Assembly: GCA_021817825.1 (NCBI GenBank)
Contig: JAKAFS010000004.1
Span: forward strand, 1-64,000
Length of the DNA: 64,000 bases
Reading direction: 5' to 3'
From: Deltaproteobacteria bacterium
GTDB taxonomy: Bacteria; Desulfobacterota; Syntrophia; Syntrophales; UBA5619
The translations under genes were made by a program, and so were the position numbers. The notes beneath the pieces are model-generated. The model searched no databases and was not told where the DNA came from. It saw only the letters and a list, made by a program, of their open reading frames with translations. Position 1 is the first letter of the stretch. Each line of letters opens with the position of its first letter. This document shows, piece by piece, positions 43,975-53,167 of this stretch.

Positions 43975-45300
43975 TTACCCTTTCAAGCGTTTCATGTGGT
44001 CGATTCTCTTCTGGATCAGCGGTTCGGTGCCGATGTCGGAGCGGTGGTCCACGGGACCGCCGATGGCCTTGATCGCCCCTTCGGCGATCCTTTCCGCCTC
44101 AGCCAGGCTGTCGGCGATGCCGACGACGCCCATGGCCCGCGAGGCGGTCATGTAGAGGCCGTCCGCTTTTCGGTCGATCGAGGAATAGTAGAGCCGCGCC
44201 CCCTGGACGTCGCCGATCTCGATCCGGGAAGAGGTCGAGGCGGCGTCGGGATGGTCGGCCGGAAGGCCGTAGCCTTTCGGGACGCAGTACTTGCAGACCG
44301 TCGCCTTTTTTTCAAAGGTCAGGGCGAGCTGATCGAGGGTGCCGTCGATGATCGCCCGGCAAAGGGCGATAAAATCGGTTTTCAGGAGCGGCAGGATGTT
44401 CATCGCCTCGGGATCGCCGAAGCGGGCGTTGTATTCGATGAGCTTCACCCCCGTAGCGGTGATCATGAAGCCGCCGTAGAGGACCCCCTTGTAGGGCTGC
44501 CCGGTCTCGGCCAGGAGCGCGGCCGCGACTTTCTCGGTGATCGCCAGCCCCTGGGCCACGGCATCGGCGTCCAGAAAGGGGAGGAGGTGGTCGGCGCCGG
44601 AGTAGGAGCCCATTCCCCCGGTGTTGGGGCCGCGGTCGCCGGCGAAGCGCCGCTTGTGGTCCTGGACCGGCGGCGTTGCCTTGACCGTCCGGCCGTCGCA
44701 GAGGCACTGGAGGGAAAACTCCTCTCCTTCCAATTTTTCCTCCACCGTGACGCTGGGGTGGCTCCGGAGGATCTCCCGGCAGAGGTCAAGGGCCTCGGCG
44801 CGGGTTTGGAAATGGTCGCCCTGGACCATGACCCCCTTGCCGCCCGTGAGTCCGTCGGGCTTCAGGACAATGCCGGGAAGCTCGTTCAGGAAGGCCTCGA
44901 TCCCTTCGAGGTCCGTGAAGTTCCGGAACCGGGGATTTCCCGGGATGCCGTATTTTTCCAGCAGGTTGCGGGTAAAGGACTTGGAGCTCTCCAGGCGGGC
45001 CAGCGTTTGGGTCGGCCCCACAGCCGGGATGCCCGCCGCGGCCAGGGCATCGACGATGCCGTGGCTCAAGGGGTCCTCGGGGCCGATGACCGCAAAGGCC
45101 ACCTTCGCTTCCTTGGCAAAGGCGATGATCGGCGCCGGATCGTCGTACCGGCCGATCCGGACTTCCGCCGCCAGGGCGGCGATGCCGGGGTTGTCGGTCT
45201 TCATGAAGGCAAACAGCCGGGGGGCCTGCTCCGATCGGGCGATCGCCTCGGCGATCGCATGCTCCCGGGCTCCGTTGCCGACGAGAAGGACATGGGTCAT
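43975..45300 (-). CDS. purD: Phosphoribosylamine-glycine ligase
   Basis: Second step of purine synthesis. 441 residues from the ATG behind GGAAGGAG. ATP-grasp fold: [63 protein letters not shown] and [10 protein letters not shown]. First gene of purD-purH. Confidence 0.98.
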   Translation of the reverse strand: MTHVLLVGNGAREHAIAEAIARSEQAPRLFAFMKTDNPGIAALAAEVRIGRYDDPAPIIAFAKEAKVAFAVIGPEDPLSHGIVDALAAAGIPAVGPTQTLARLESSKSFTRNLLEKYGIPGNPRFRNFTDLEGIEAFLNELPGIVLKPDGLTGGKGVMVQGDHFQTRAEALDLCREILRSHPSVTVEEKLEGEEFSLQCLCDGRTVKATPPVQDHKRRFAGDRGPNTGGMGSYSGADHLLPFLDADAVAQGLAITEKVAAALLAETGQPYKGVLYGGFMITATGVKLIEYNARFGDPEAMNILPLLKTDFIALCRAIIDGTLDQLALTFEKKATVCKYCVPKGYGLPADHPDAASTSSRIEIGDVQGARLYYSSIDRKADGLYMTASRAMGVVGIADSLAEAERIAEGAIKAIGGPVDHRSDIGTEPLIQKRIDHMKRLKG

Positions 45301-45485
45301 AAAAACTCCTTCCATGAACGGTCTGTTGGTGTGGCCCACTCATACCGAAAAAAGAATCGGGAGTCAAACAAATCGAGGGACCAACCTCCCCGCCAGCGGG
45401 CGACTTTTGCCTGCCGGGGAGCCCCCATCTACAGGGGCATGGTTCCGGTCAATTCTTCCGGTTCTCGCCGGTCGGGCAAATTTGT

Positions 45486-45514
45486 TTGACATCGCCAGAG
45501 GCTTTCCCTATACT
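45486..45514 (+). promoter_or_regulatory. Near-consensus promoter of the ABC/ketosynthase operon
   Basis: TTGACA, 17-nt spacer, TATACT: close to a perfect sigma70 promoter. Transcription should start near 45521, giving a leader of about 60 nt before the TTG start of the ABC ATPase gene. It lies in the 282-nt gap divergent from purD, where I see no further gene. Confidence 0.8.
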
Positions 45515-45582
45515 CCGCCTGTCTCTTTTCTGAAAGGTTGTAATAACTTATTGAATGAATTTGTCATATTGCCGGAGATCCG

Positions 45583-46509
45583 TTGATCAGCATCCAGCAT
45601 CTCTACAAATCATACCCCGGGAAAGCCGTCCTGCGCGACATTCAGCTTGACGTGCGACGCGGGTCCATCCTGGGGCTTTTGGGCCCCAACGGGGCGGGAA
45701 AGACGACCCTGATCTCCATCCTGACCGGCCTCATCGAAAAAGACGCAGGCGCGATCGCCATCGGCGGTCTCGATCTCGACCGTGAGCGGGGCCGCATCCA
45801 GTGCCGGTGCAGCTATGTGCCCCAGAACCTCGCCTTCTACAACCGCCTGTCGGCCCGGGAAAACCTGGAGTACTTCGGTTCTCTCTGGGGGCTGAAGGGA
45901 AAGCCGCTGAAGGAACGGATGGCCTTTTGCATCGATGCCGGGAGCCTCGCGGCCTTTGTCGAAAAGCGGGTGGACACCTTCTCCGGCGGGATGAAGCGCC
46001 GTCTCAACCTGGCCATCGGCCTTTTGAACGAGCCGGAGCTCCTCTATCTCGACGAGCCCACGGTCGGCGTCGATGCCCAGTCGCGAAACTACATCCTGGA
46101 GACGATCCGCAGGATCAACCGGGAAAAGGGAACGACGGTCATCTACACGTCTCATTATATGGACGAAATCGAGCAGGTGGCCGACGACATCGCCGTGATC
46201 GATGGGGGAAGGATTGTCCTCCATGACAGTAAAGAGGCCCTCATGAGCCGCGCCGCTGCCGTCGCAATCCGGCTTGCGACGCCGACCGAAGCCGTGGCCG
46301 GGCTGCTGGGAAAGCGCGACGGGCTTGCGGTGGAGGGCGACTGCATCCGGATCGCCCGGGACGAGCGGTTCAATGAAAACATGGCTTACGCATTTACCGT
46401 CCTTGGCGATCAGGGCGCCCAGGTGAAGGACGTCCTCTTCGGCGAGCGGAATCTCGAGGCCCTTTTCCTCGAACTGACCAGCAGCCGGCTGCGGGACGAC
46501 GAGGAGTAA
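45583..46509 (+). CDS. ABC exporter ATP-binding protein
   Basis: 308 residues with Walker A in GLLGPNGAGKTTLISIL, Q-loop, signature FSGGMKRRLNLAIGLL and Walker B LLYLDEPTVGVD, then a C-terminal extension typical of DrrA/CcmA-like drug and lipid exporters. TTG start behind CCGGAG. The ABC-2 permease gene follows after 10 nt. First gene of the ABC-ACP-KS-CLF operon, so it probably exports the product of that pathway or its lipid carrier. Confidence 0.92.
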   Translation: MISIQHLYKSYPGKAVLRDIQLDVRRGSILGLLGPNGAGKTTLISILTGLIEKDAGAIAIGGLDLDRERGRIQCRCSYVPQNLAFYNRLSARENLEYFGSLWGLKGKPLKERMAFCIDAGSLAAFVEKRVDTFSGGMKRRLNLAIGLLNEPELLYLDEPTVGVDAQSRNYILETIRRINREKGTTVIYTSHYMDEIEQVADDIAVIDGGRIVLHDSKEALMSRAAAVAIRLATPTEAVAGLLGKRDGLAVEGDCIRIARDERFNENMAYAFTVLGDQGAQVKDVLFGERNLEALFLELTSSRLRDDEE

Positions 46510-46519
46510 GCGCGCAGAC

Positions 46520-47740
46520 ATGATCAAGCTTTTGTACACCTTGAAAAAAGAATTTCTGCTCATGACCCGCGATGTCCATGCCGTGGCGGTCCTCTTCGTC
46601 ATGCCGGCGGTCTTCATCATGATCATGTCGTTGGCCATGCGGGACCTCTTCGAGCAGCACAACACGGTCCATATCGATGTTCTGGCCGTGAGCCGGGATG
46701 GGGGAAAAGCGGCGCAGGCCTTCCTCAAGGCCATGGAGGATCTTCCGGCTTTCAAGTTCCACCTTATCGAGAAGGAGGTCGCCACCGAGCAGGTGCAGGA
46801 GCAGATGCTCGCTTTGGACTACAAGTTTGCCCTCCTGATCGGCGAGAATTTTTCCGCCTTCGTGGACGACAAGGAAAAGGGGAAGCACCAAAAGCCGCTG
46901 GCCCTTTTCGTCAATCCCTCGGTCAATCGCCAGACCCAGATGATCCTGACGAGCGCCCTGGAGGGAAGGCTCGCCAAGCTGCGGAAGGACGCCCTCGTCG
47001 ACCGTCTCGGGCAGCTTCTGACTGCCGCCGGGATGGACGCGAAGCAATTCAAGGCGCCCGAGGAGGACCAGGTAGAGGTCCGCTACGCCTACAAGGGGAC
47101 GGCGCAGGCCAGCGCTCCCCCCTCGGCCGTCCAGCAGAGCGTCCCGGCCTGGCTGGTCTTTTCCATGTTCTTCATCGTCATCCCGATCTCCAACACCTTT
47201 ATCTCCGAGCGGGGGCAGGGGACCCTGATGCGCCTGAAAAGCATGAACGTGTCGCGGTTTTCGCTGATCCTGGGGAAGATGATCCCCTATCTTTTCGTCA
47301 ATGCCCTACAGGTGCTCCTGATGATCGCCATCGGGGTCTATGCCGTCCCGCATTTGGGCGGCACTTCCCTCACCGTCGGCGATTCCCTGGGGGGCCTTAT
47401 CCTGATCGCCGGTTCCGTGAGCTTCAGCGCCATCTCGGTCGCGCTCCTGATTGCCTCCCTGGCCCGGACCACCGAGCAGGCCACCACCATCGGCGGCGTC
47501 CTGAACATCATCTTCGCCGCCCTGGGCGGGATCATGGTGCCCAAGTTCGTCATGCCCGGCTTCATGCAGGAAATCGCCCGCCTCTCTCCCCTGTCCTGGG
47601 GGCTGGAGGGATTTCTCGATATCTTCCTGCGCCACGGCACTGTCTCCGACGTCCTGCCGGAAAGCCTGTCTCTGCTCCTTTTCGGGGCCGTCATGCTGAC
47701 CTGGACGATCATTGCCTTAAAAAAACAAAGAGGAGTTTGA
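46520..47740 (+). CDS. ABC-2 type exporter permease
   Basis: 406 residues: one membrane helix near the N-terminus (VLFVMPAVFIMIMSLA), a soluble loop of about 190 residues, then five C-terminal helices (SVPAWLVFSMFFIVIPISNTF onward). This is the YhgE/YbhR-like ABC-2 layout used for drugs and lipids. Partner of the upstream ATPase. It stops 5 nt before the proposed ACP start, so coupled. Confidence 0.92.
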   Translation: MIKLLYTLKKEFLLMTRDVHAVAVLFVMPAVFIMIMSLAMRDLFEQHNTVHIDVLAVSRDGGKAAQAFLKAMEDLPAFKFHLIEKEVATEQVQEQMLALDYKFALLIGENFSAFVDDKEKGKHQKPLALFVNPSVNRQTQMILTSALEGRLAKLRKDALVDRLGQLLTAAGMDAKQFKAPEEDQVEVRYAYKGTAQASAPPSAVQQSVPAWLVFSMFFIVIPISNTFISERGQGTLMRLKSMNVSRFSLILGKMIPYLFVNALQVLLMIAIGVYAVPHLGGTSLTVGDSLGGLILIAGSVSFSAISVALLIASLARTTEQATTIGGVLNIIFAALGGIMVPKFVMPGFMQEIARLSPLSWGLEGFLDIFLRHGTVSDVLPESLSLLLFGAVMLTWTIIALKKQRGV

Positions 47741-47745
47741 AATTA

Positions 47746-48012
47746 ATGCGCGGTTCCCTGGATGAAAAACTGAAGCTGGAATTGAAGCGGCTGATCGTCA
47801 AAGAATGCGATCTGGCGATCGACCCCGAATCGATCCACGACGAGGATCCCCTCTTCGGCCCTGCCGCTCCCTTAAGTCTCGATTCGATCGACGCCCTGCA
47901 GATTTCCATTGCCATTCAAAACCGGTACGGCCAATTAATCACCGACAGCAAGCAGATGAGGCAGATTATGGTATCGCTCAACAGCTTTGCCGATTTCATT
48001 CAGCCGGAGTAG
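47746..48012 (+). CDS. Acyl carrier protein
   Basis: 88 residues from the ATG behind GGAG. The four-helix ACP pattern has the phosphopantetheine serine in LSLDSIDALQ (Ser47). It differs from FabC/AcpP in its longer N-terminal helix and the DSID motif with preceding PLFGPAAP, as seen in dedicated secondary-metabolism carriers. It sits just before the ketosynthase pair, so it should carry the growing chain. An activating phosphopantetheinyl transferase is not in the window. Confidence 0.85.
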   Translation: MRGSLDEKLKLELKRLIVKECDLAIDPESIHDEDPLFGPAAPLSLDSIDALQISIAIQNRYGQLITDSKQMRQIMVSLNSFADFIQPE

Positions 48013-48015
48013 GGG

Positions 48016-49191
48016 ATGAAAACAAAATCCTTCGTCACCGGCAAGGCGTTGACCTGCTCGCTCGGCGATTCCCTCACGGGGATAGTCGCGGCCGTCCGCG
48101 AGCCGCGGTTAAAGGTGGAGCAGCTTCCCTTCACCCTCGCCGCATTGCCCTATACCCGGCCCTACTATCTGATCGCTAGAAACGAGGAGGACCGCCTGGA
48201 GAACCGTTCGGAGGCCTACTTTTTCGAGCTGCTCTTTTCCACCGTGTCCCGCGCCCTCGTCGATGCCGGGCTGAGCGACGCCGAGATCCGGGAGATGCCC
48301 CTATTCTTCGGCTCCACCTCCATGGATATGCCCCTTTTCGAGGAGCGGCACCGAAGGAACGCCTCGTCCCTCTCGGAGCTCTTCCTCCAGGATTCCAACG
48401 GGTACGGCAAGATCGCCGGCGCTATCCAGGATCGGTTCCGCATGGCAGGGAAGAGCTACTCCTTCATCACGGCCTGCACCTCAAGCGCCAATGCGCTCCT
48501 CTATGCCGCGGCGACGATCGAGGCGGGGCGCAGCGAAAGGGCGCTGGTCGTGGGCTACGACCTCTACAACAACCTCGGCTTTTACGGCTTCGAGGGGCTC
48601 AAGGCCGTGGCCTCTTCCGAGTACCGGCCCTTCGATCGGGCGAGGGACGGACTGATCCTCGGCGAGGCTTGCGGCGCCGTGGTCCTGGAGGGGAAGAAAA
48701 AGAAAGCCTCCGATTTTGCGTGTTTGGGCGGGGCGAACCTCTGCGATACCTACAGCGTGACCAGCCACGACGAAGCGGGCACCGCCGTTGCGGATACGAT
48801 GCACCGGGCGCTCAAAAGGACGGGGATCGCGCCCGGGGAGATCGTCGCCGTCAAGGCGCACGCCACGGGCACGGAGAACAACGACCGAACCGAAAGCGCG
48901 GCCATGAAGCTGGTCTTCGGGCCCCAGGTCCCGCCCGTCGTGTGTCTGAAGCCTTTCATCGGCCATACCGTCGGCGCCTGCGGCGTCAGCGAACTGGTCC
49001 TCCTGACCGAATCGATCAAGGCGGGGTTCATCCCCGGCACCCCGGGCTTCCGGGACGAGGACGAGGCATTGGGCCTCTCGCCGCTTCGGGAAAACACACC
49101 TGTCGGGGAGGGGGTTTTCATGCTGAACTACTTCGGCTTCGGCGGCAACTGCACGACCCTGATCCTATCCAACAGGGGTGAAAAGGAATGA
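48016..49191 (+). CDS. Beta-ketoacyl-ACP synthase (FabF-like, type II)
   Basis: 391 residues with a full Cys-His-His set: SFITACTSSANALLYA (Cys154), VKAHATGTENNDRTE and LKPFIGHTVGACGVSE (with the Lys). It should extend the chain on the adjacent ACP by decarboxylative condensation. The thiolase fold is complete, slightly shorter than FabF. It starts 3 nt after the ACP stop and overlaps the next gene (ATGA), which fits an obligate heterodimer with that Cys-less partner. No ketoreductase or dehydratase is encoded nearby, so the pathway borrows them or makes a poly-keto product. Confidence 0.9.
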   Translation: MKTKSFVTGKALTCSLGDSLTGIVAAVREPRLKVEQLPFTLAALPYTRPYYLIARNEEDRLENRSEAYFFELLFSTVSRALVDAGLSDAEIREMPLFFGSTSMDMPLFEERHRRNASSLSELFLQDSNGYGKIAGAIQDRFRMAGKSYSFITACTSSANALLYAAATIEAGRSERALVVGYDLYNNLGFYGFEGLKAVASSEYRPFDRARDGLILGEACGAVVLEGKKKKASDFACLGGANLCDTYSVTSHDEAGTAVADTMHRALKRTGIAPGEIVAVKAHATGTENNDRTESAAMKLVFGPQVPPVVCLKPFIGHTVGACGVSELVLLTESIKAGFIPGTPGFRDEDEALGLSPLRENTPVGEGVFMLNYFGFGGNCTTLILSNRGEKE

Positions 49192-50060
49192 AACCAGTGT
49201 ACATTCATAGCTTCTCTTCCTATACGGGCAAACCTTCCGTCGATGCTCAATGGCTGAAGTCGGAGATTGCCCGTTACAGCCCGGTGAGCTTCCGGAGGGC
49301 GAACCGCTTTATTCTCTTGACCCTGCTGGGCGCCTGCCAATGCCTTCAGGGTCGTTCCCTCGCGGCCGATACGGCAGTGTATCTGACGACGGAACACGGC
49401 AATCTCGGCGAGACCGCAACGGTGCTCGATGAGATGGCGACAGACCGCTCCCTGCCCAAGCCTTTCGGATTCATCAACACCATGAGCGGTACGGCCACCT
49501 TTTATCTGGCCCAGACCCTGGGCGCGAAGGGCCGGAACATCACCGTCTCCAGCCAGCATCTCTCCTTCGAGCGGGGGCTGGAACTGCTGGAGTTGGATTT
49601 TGCCGGAGCTTGGGAAGGCGGCGCCCTGATCGGCGGGGTGGACGAGGCCTCTGCTGCCGGGGAAAAGGCGGGGGAGGGGAATCCCCGTGCTTGGCCCATG
49701 GCCGACGGGAGCGCCTGGTTTTACGTCACCTCCGAGCGGGAGGGGGCCTGCGGGGCCTTCAGGGCCAACCGGTCCTTCCGGGATGCCGCCGCCTGTAGCG
49801 ACTGGATCGAAAAACGGGAAGGGGCCACGGTGGACCTTCTCTCCTTCGGCGCCCTGGTCGGCGAAGAGGAGGCCGCGGTCCTGAAGAAGGCTTTGCGTCC
49901 CGCCGCCGAGTTCGAGTACCTTCAGGAAAACGGCTATTGCGGCTCGGCCGCCGCCTGCGGCATCGGCCGGTTCATGGAACGGTTTACAGGCCGGACGCTC
50001 ATCCACATCAACAAGGACCGGCGGGGCAATTACACCCTTCTGGAAGTGGAGCGGTACTGA
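49188..50060 (+). CDS. Cys-less ketosynthase-like protein (chain-length-factor type)
   Basis: 290 residues. The segment FGFINTMSGTATFYLAQTLG aligns with FITACTSSANALLYAAATI of the upstream ketosynthase, with Met in place of the active Cys; I see no equivalent of the two catalytic His. It is shorter than a full KS, resembling the Ketoacyl-synt_2-like partners of type II systems. A role as chain-length factor or structural partner is inferred from the overlap with the KS gene. A role in chain initiation (decarboxylase type) is the alternative. Last gene on the plus strand; the next gene is convergent. Confidence 0.75.
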   Translation: MKPVYIHSFSSYTGKPSVDAQWLKSEIARYSPVSFRRANRFILLTLLGACQCLQGRSLAADTAVYLTTEHGNLGETATVLDEMATDRSLPKPFGFINTMSGTATFYLAQTLGAKGRNITVSSQHLSFERGLELLELDFAGAWEGGALIGGVDEASAAGEKAGEGNPRAWPMADGSAWFYVTSEREGACGAFRANRSFRDAAACSDWIEKREGATVDLLSFGALVGEEEAAVLKKALRPAAEFEYLQENGYCGSAAACGIGRFMERFTGRTLIHINKDRRGNYTLLEVERY

Positions 50061-50075
50061 GGAAAGCGACTTCAC

Positions 50076-51503
50076 CTACCTATTTGATTGTCTACATTCT
50101 TCATCGGTAAACGAAGGCATCCGATGATTTGTCGAAAATACCATACATGCTACTTTGAACTCGGGCGCACCGTTTTGCCTTGAAACATCAACGGCCACAT
50201 ATACGGGCCTAAAATCTTTTTCCCATGGTTGCTTATCTAAACCATATACGGAAACAATATATCTGTAGGGCAAGACCTCTTGTCGCCGAACCTTATAGGT
50301 AGCTACAGAAACACTGCTGACTCCTTTAGCTTTTTGAATGACCTCACTGTGAAAGGCAATGAAGTTCTCAACCAATGAGCGTTCTTTCATAATGACCCAG
50401 TTAAGATGGGCAGGATCCAATTGGCCTTTTTGACAAGGCGGATCGGCTTTGACATACGTTTGTTCAATATCCGGCGCGGCTTGCTTGGCTTTGTTCTCAA
50501 TATCAGATTTTTCAGCGATTAGTTTGGCTTTATACTCACGGAGTCCGGCATAAATTTGTGCTATTTGCTTTTCCGCGCTCTCCGTTTTGGGATTATCTCG
50601 AAAAGGGTTGGGCGTTTTCTTGTCCCATTCCAATACGCTATCCAAAATCCGGCAACAATTTGAAATATCTTGAAATGCATAATTCAATATGGGTGGCCCT
50701 ATGGTCATGCGCATGATTTGTAGTAATTGGCCTCTGTCTTCTTTCTCAAAAGCCAGCTGATACTTAGTACGCAGTTCAGCAGCGAAATACCAAAATACGG
50801 CTTCATCCTTCTTACCTCTTTTATAAAAAACAAAAGCAGGGGCGAAGAGATCCAAAGGCTCTTTCAGTGCACTAGTGCTATGGATAATTTCATTGGCCGC
50901 ATTAATGGCGATGCCAGGATCACAGGACTTCAATCTTTCTTGGGCTGGTATACCAACCTTAACTCCCACCTCGGCAAAGATGACGGGGCTCAGCGTCGTT
51001 ACACTTATTACGTTGGGAAGTTCAGTCATGCCCCGGAACACATCCAATTTGTTTATTCCGAACCAATAATGAAGCGTGGTAAGCAATTGCTTATAGCCCG
51101 TGTGATTCTTATCATACGCACTCGGAAGCCTTACGCGATATCCCTGGGTGAGAGCCGAAGTTGTTACCGTAGGAGTCTCGAGTCCTGAGGCAACGATGCC
51201 CGCGATGGCTGTGGAGGGAGAAGCGGTTACATTCCAATGAATCTGATTAACGTTTTCAAGAATGAGAAGCACCCGGGAGCCGGGACGATTGACCTCGATA
51301 TTGACCACCGTGCCTGTCTCGTTTTTGTTGGCACCTGTATGCCCTGAAATCAAAACGATCTCTGCATCGGCGGCCAACTCCTGTGGCGGCTGTGAAGTGA
51401 ATAAGGGAAGCGAATATTTTGAGGCCTGCGGCATATCCGCCCGTGCCGGGAAATAAAAGAGAAGAAGGAACAAAACAATTATTGGAAGATAACGAGATTT
51501 CAT
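50076..51503 (-). CDS. Exported protein of unknown function, AT-rich gene
   Basis: 475 residues. A signal peptide (MKSRYLPIIVLFLLLFYFPARAD) is clear; no other membrane segment. The N-terminal domain (AEIVLISGHTGANKNETGTVVNIEVNRPGSRVLLIL) is beta-rich, resembling domains of other exported proteins with a VNxDRPG-like pattern; I cannot name it. The middle is helical with coiled-coil character (EKQIAQIYAGLREYKAKLIAEKSDIENKA). The gene has visibly lower G+C than all neighbours and many AT-ending codons, so probable lateral transfer. The ATG at 51503 behind GAGGAT is preferred. It lies right after the truncated btrH-like copy. Confidence 0.75.
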   Translation of the reverse strand: MKSRYLPIIVLFLLLFYFPARADMPQASKYSLPLFTSQPPQELAADAEIVLISGHTGANKNETGTVVNIEVNRPGSRVLLILENVNQIHWNVTASPSTAIAGIVASGLETPTVTTSALTQGYRVRLPSAYDKNHTGYKQLLTTLHYWFGINKLDVFRGMTELPNVISVTTLSPVIFAEVGVKVGIPAQERLKSCDPGIAINAANEIIHSTSALKEPLDLFAPAFVFYKRGKKDEAVFWYFAAELRTKYQLAFEKEDRGQLLQIMRMTIGPPILNYAFQDISNCCRILDSVLEWDKKTPNPFRDNPKTESAEKQIAQIYAGLREYKAKLIAEKSDIENKAKQAAPDIEQTYVKADPPCQKGQLDPAHLNWVIMKERSLVENFIAFHSEVIQKAKGVSSVSVATYKVRRQEVLPYRYIVSVYGLDKQPWEKDFRPVYVAVDVSRQNGAPEFKVACMVFSTNHRMPSFTDEECRQSNR

Positions 51504-51527
51504 GGCGATCCTCATCCGTACAACCAA

Positions 51528-51835
51528 TCAGAGGTTCAGTGATTTGATGGTTTTATAGACCAGCCGCTCCTGGGCCGCGCAGGCGCGCAGGCGCCGCATG
51601 ATCTCGTCCCACTCCGGTTCCTCGGTCTTGTTCTTACACGCCTTGGCGCAGGCCAGGGCGAACTGGCGCCAGAGATTGCCGGCCTCGGTCATCAGTTGCG
51701 ACGCCTCTCCCAGGGCGGCGCTCCCGAACCGTTCACCCGCCTCCTGGAGAAAGGCCGCATACATGAACCGGAAGCCTCCTCCACCCGTGCCTATCTCCTC
51801 CTGCATCCGGACGACGTGGGCCAGAAACAGCCGGT
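51528..51835 (-). pseudogene. Truncated btrH-like 3' end (paralogue remnant)
   Basis: This 308-nt stretch is a diverged second copy of the 3' end of the BtrH-like gene at 54798: both encode HxVRMQEEIGTGGGGFRFMYAAFLQEAGER, EASQxMTEAGNLWRQFAL and end in ETIKSLNL or KTIKSLNL with a stop in the same place. Identity appears to be roughly 80% at DNA level by eye. The N-terminal catalytic part is missing; the ORF's first 25 residues come from the adjoining tandem repeat. It faces the same way as the intact gene, so the kaiC-kaiB-kinase operon is flanked by two direct copies of this end. Confidence 0.85.
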
Positions 51836-51836
51836 A

Positions 51837-51879
51837 CAATTCGACAATTCGGGGCGCAATTCGGGGACAATTCGGGGGG
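51837..51879. repeat. Short tandem repeat CAATTCGGGG
   Basis: Four head-to-tail units, CAATTCGA, CAATTCGGGGCG, CAATTCGGGGA and CAATTCGGGGGG, sit exactly at the truncation point of the btrH-like fragment. Reverse-complemented they read TCCCCGAATTG, a motif often seen beside mobile elements in related genomes as I recall it. Between here and the kinase gene only about 90 nt remain, with a lone GTCCCCAATTA. Confidence 0.7.
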
Positions 51880-51966
51880 CACCATACTAGTTTTTGTGAA
51901 AATATGGACGTCCCCAATTATTACGCTCACAGGGACCATGGGCTGGCAGGCTCCCTTGGTTGCCGG

Positions 51967-52854
51967 TCAGAGGGATGAATCATTCTTCAAGGCGGGAAGC
52001 GTGAAATAAAAAGCGGCCCCTTTGTCCGGTTCACTTTCCGCCCAGATGCGTCCGCCGTGACGGTTGATGATGCGCTGGACGATCGCCAGCCCTACGCCGG
52101 TTCCCTCGTACTCCTCGCCATGGAGTCGTTGAAAGGCCCCAAACAGCTTGTCGTGATAGGCCATATCGAATCCGACGCCGTTGTCCTTCACGCAGTAGAC
52201 GATGTTGCCGGACTCGCAGTAACTGTCGAGTTCAATGACGGCCGGTGTTCTTATCATCGTGAACTTGACGGCGTTGGCGAGGATATTGAAAAGCGCCTGT
52301 CTGATGAGCGGTCGGTCCCCGATGCCGGGCAAGAGTTTCGCGATCCGGACTTCACACTCCCGGTCCGGATTTCCTGCCTGCAAATCTTTCCAAACTTCAT
52401 CGGCCAGCGCTTCCATATCGATCGTCGCAGTGGTCATTTCGTTTCTGGCCACCTTGGAAAAAGAGAGCAGGTCGTCGATCAGGAGTCCCATTTTTTCAGC
52501 ATTGCGGCGAATGACAGCGATCATTCGCCCGGCATCCTCATCGAACGCACTTCCGTATTTCTTCACCAGCATCCGGGAATAGCCGTCAATGGTCCGCAGG
52601 GGCGCCCGGAGGTCATGGGAGACCGAGTAGGAAAAAGATTCGAGTTCCTTATTGGCCGCCTCCAGCTCCCTGACGAGTTTCCCCAAGTCATCGCGCTGTT
52701 TCTTCAGCGCCTCTTCGGTGGCCCGAAGCCGAAGCAGCAGAATATCGCTGGTGCCGACCACCGCATCGACTTCCTGGTTGCGGAGGGCCCTGAGGATTTC
52801 CTCAAGGTCGGCCAGGGTTCCGCTGAGTTCCTCATAACTGGGTTTATGCTCCAT
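51967..52854 (-). CDS. Soluble histidine kinase of the kai operon
   Basis: 295 residues, no membrane segment. Residues 1 to about 75 are helical/coiled coil (LADLEEILRALRNQEVDAVVG, LRATEEALKKQRDDLGKLVRELEAANKELES). Then HisKA with the phospho-acceptor His80 in SYSVSHDLRAPLRTIDGYS and HATPase_c with NILANAVKFT, DNGVGFD and GTGVGLAIVQRI. It has no KaiB-like sensor domain, so it is not a direct SasA homologue, and no receiver domain. The ATG at 52854 overlaps the kaiB end. It is probably the output or input of KaiBC; the partner response regulator is not in the window. Confidence 0.92.
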   Translation of the reverse strand: MEHKPSYEELSGTLADLEEILRALRNQEVDAVVGTSDILLLRLRATEEALKKQRDDLGKLVRELEAANKELESFSYSVSHDLRAPLRTIDGYSRMLVKKYGSAFDEDAGRMIAVIRRNAEKMGLLIDDLLSFSKVARNEMTTATIDMEALADEVWKDLQAGNPDRECEVRIAKLLPGIGDRPLIRQALFNILANAVKFTMIRTPAVIELDSYCESGNIVYCVKDNGVGFDMAYHDKLFGAFQRLHGEEYEGTGVGLAIVQRIINRHGGRIWAESEPDKGAAFYFTLPALKNDSSL

Positions 52855-53167
52855 CTTCAAACCTCAAGCGGAGGGCGGAGACCACCTTCTCTTTGTCGGA
52901 AAGATTGCCCACGATGGTCGATTGCGGTCCGGGGGCCGCAAGAATGAGGGTAGGGGTCACGAATACCCTGTCCTTCAGGGCAGCAGCAAAGTCGGTCAAG
53001 ACATCCACTTCCTCGATCCGGCACCGGTCTTTGAGGTATTCGTCGCAGATCCGGGCGAGGTTCTCCTTGGCGAGCCTGGAGTTCTGTTCGTTGCCTGCCA
53101 CATAGAGCTTGAGAAGATACAGCTGTTTTTGTTCTCCGTCCGGGGTCGCGCCACGAGGGGATTTCAT
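52844..53167 (-). CDS. kaiB: KaiB-family protein
   Basis: 107 residues with the thioredoxin-like KaiB fold: LYLLKLYVAGNEQNSRLAKENLARICDEYL and DFAAALKDRVFVTPTLILAAPGPQSTIVGNLSDKEKV. The VTPTLI cis-Pro strand and the GNLSD turn are typical. Its ATG overlaps the kaiC stop (ATGA), so it is translated with KaiC and should bind it. KaiA is not encoded, so this is a KaiBC system without KaiA, as in many non-cyanobacteria. Confidence 0.95.
   Translation of the reverse strand: MKSPRGATPDGEQKQLYLLKLYVAGNEQNSRLAKENLARICDEYLKDRCRIEEVDVLTDFAAALKDRVFVTPTLILAAPGPQSTIVGNLSDKEKVVSALRLRFEDGA

Noticed and set aside
45610-46785. 391-residue minus-strand ORF
   Set aside because: Antisense to the ABC ATPase gene, which has complete Walker and signature motifs.
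51837-51879. Possible CRISPR array
   Set aside because: Repeat units are 8-12 nt without spacers.
51528-51917. 129-residue ORF as an intact gene
   Set aside because: It is only the C-terminal part of the BtrH-like protein plus repeat-derived residues, with no ribosome site.
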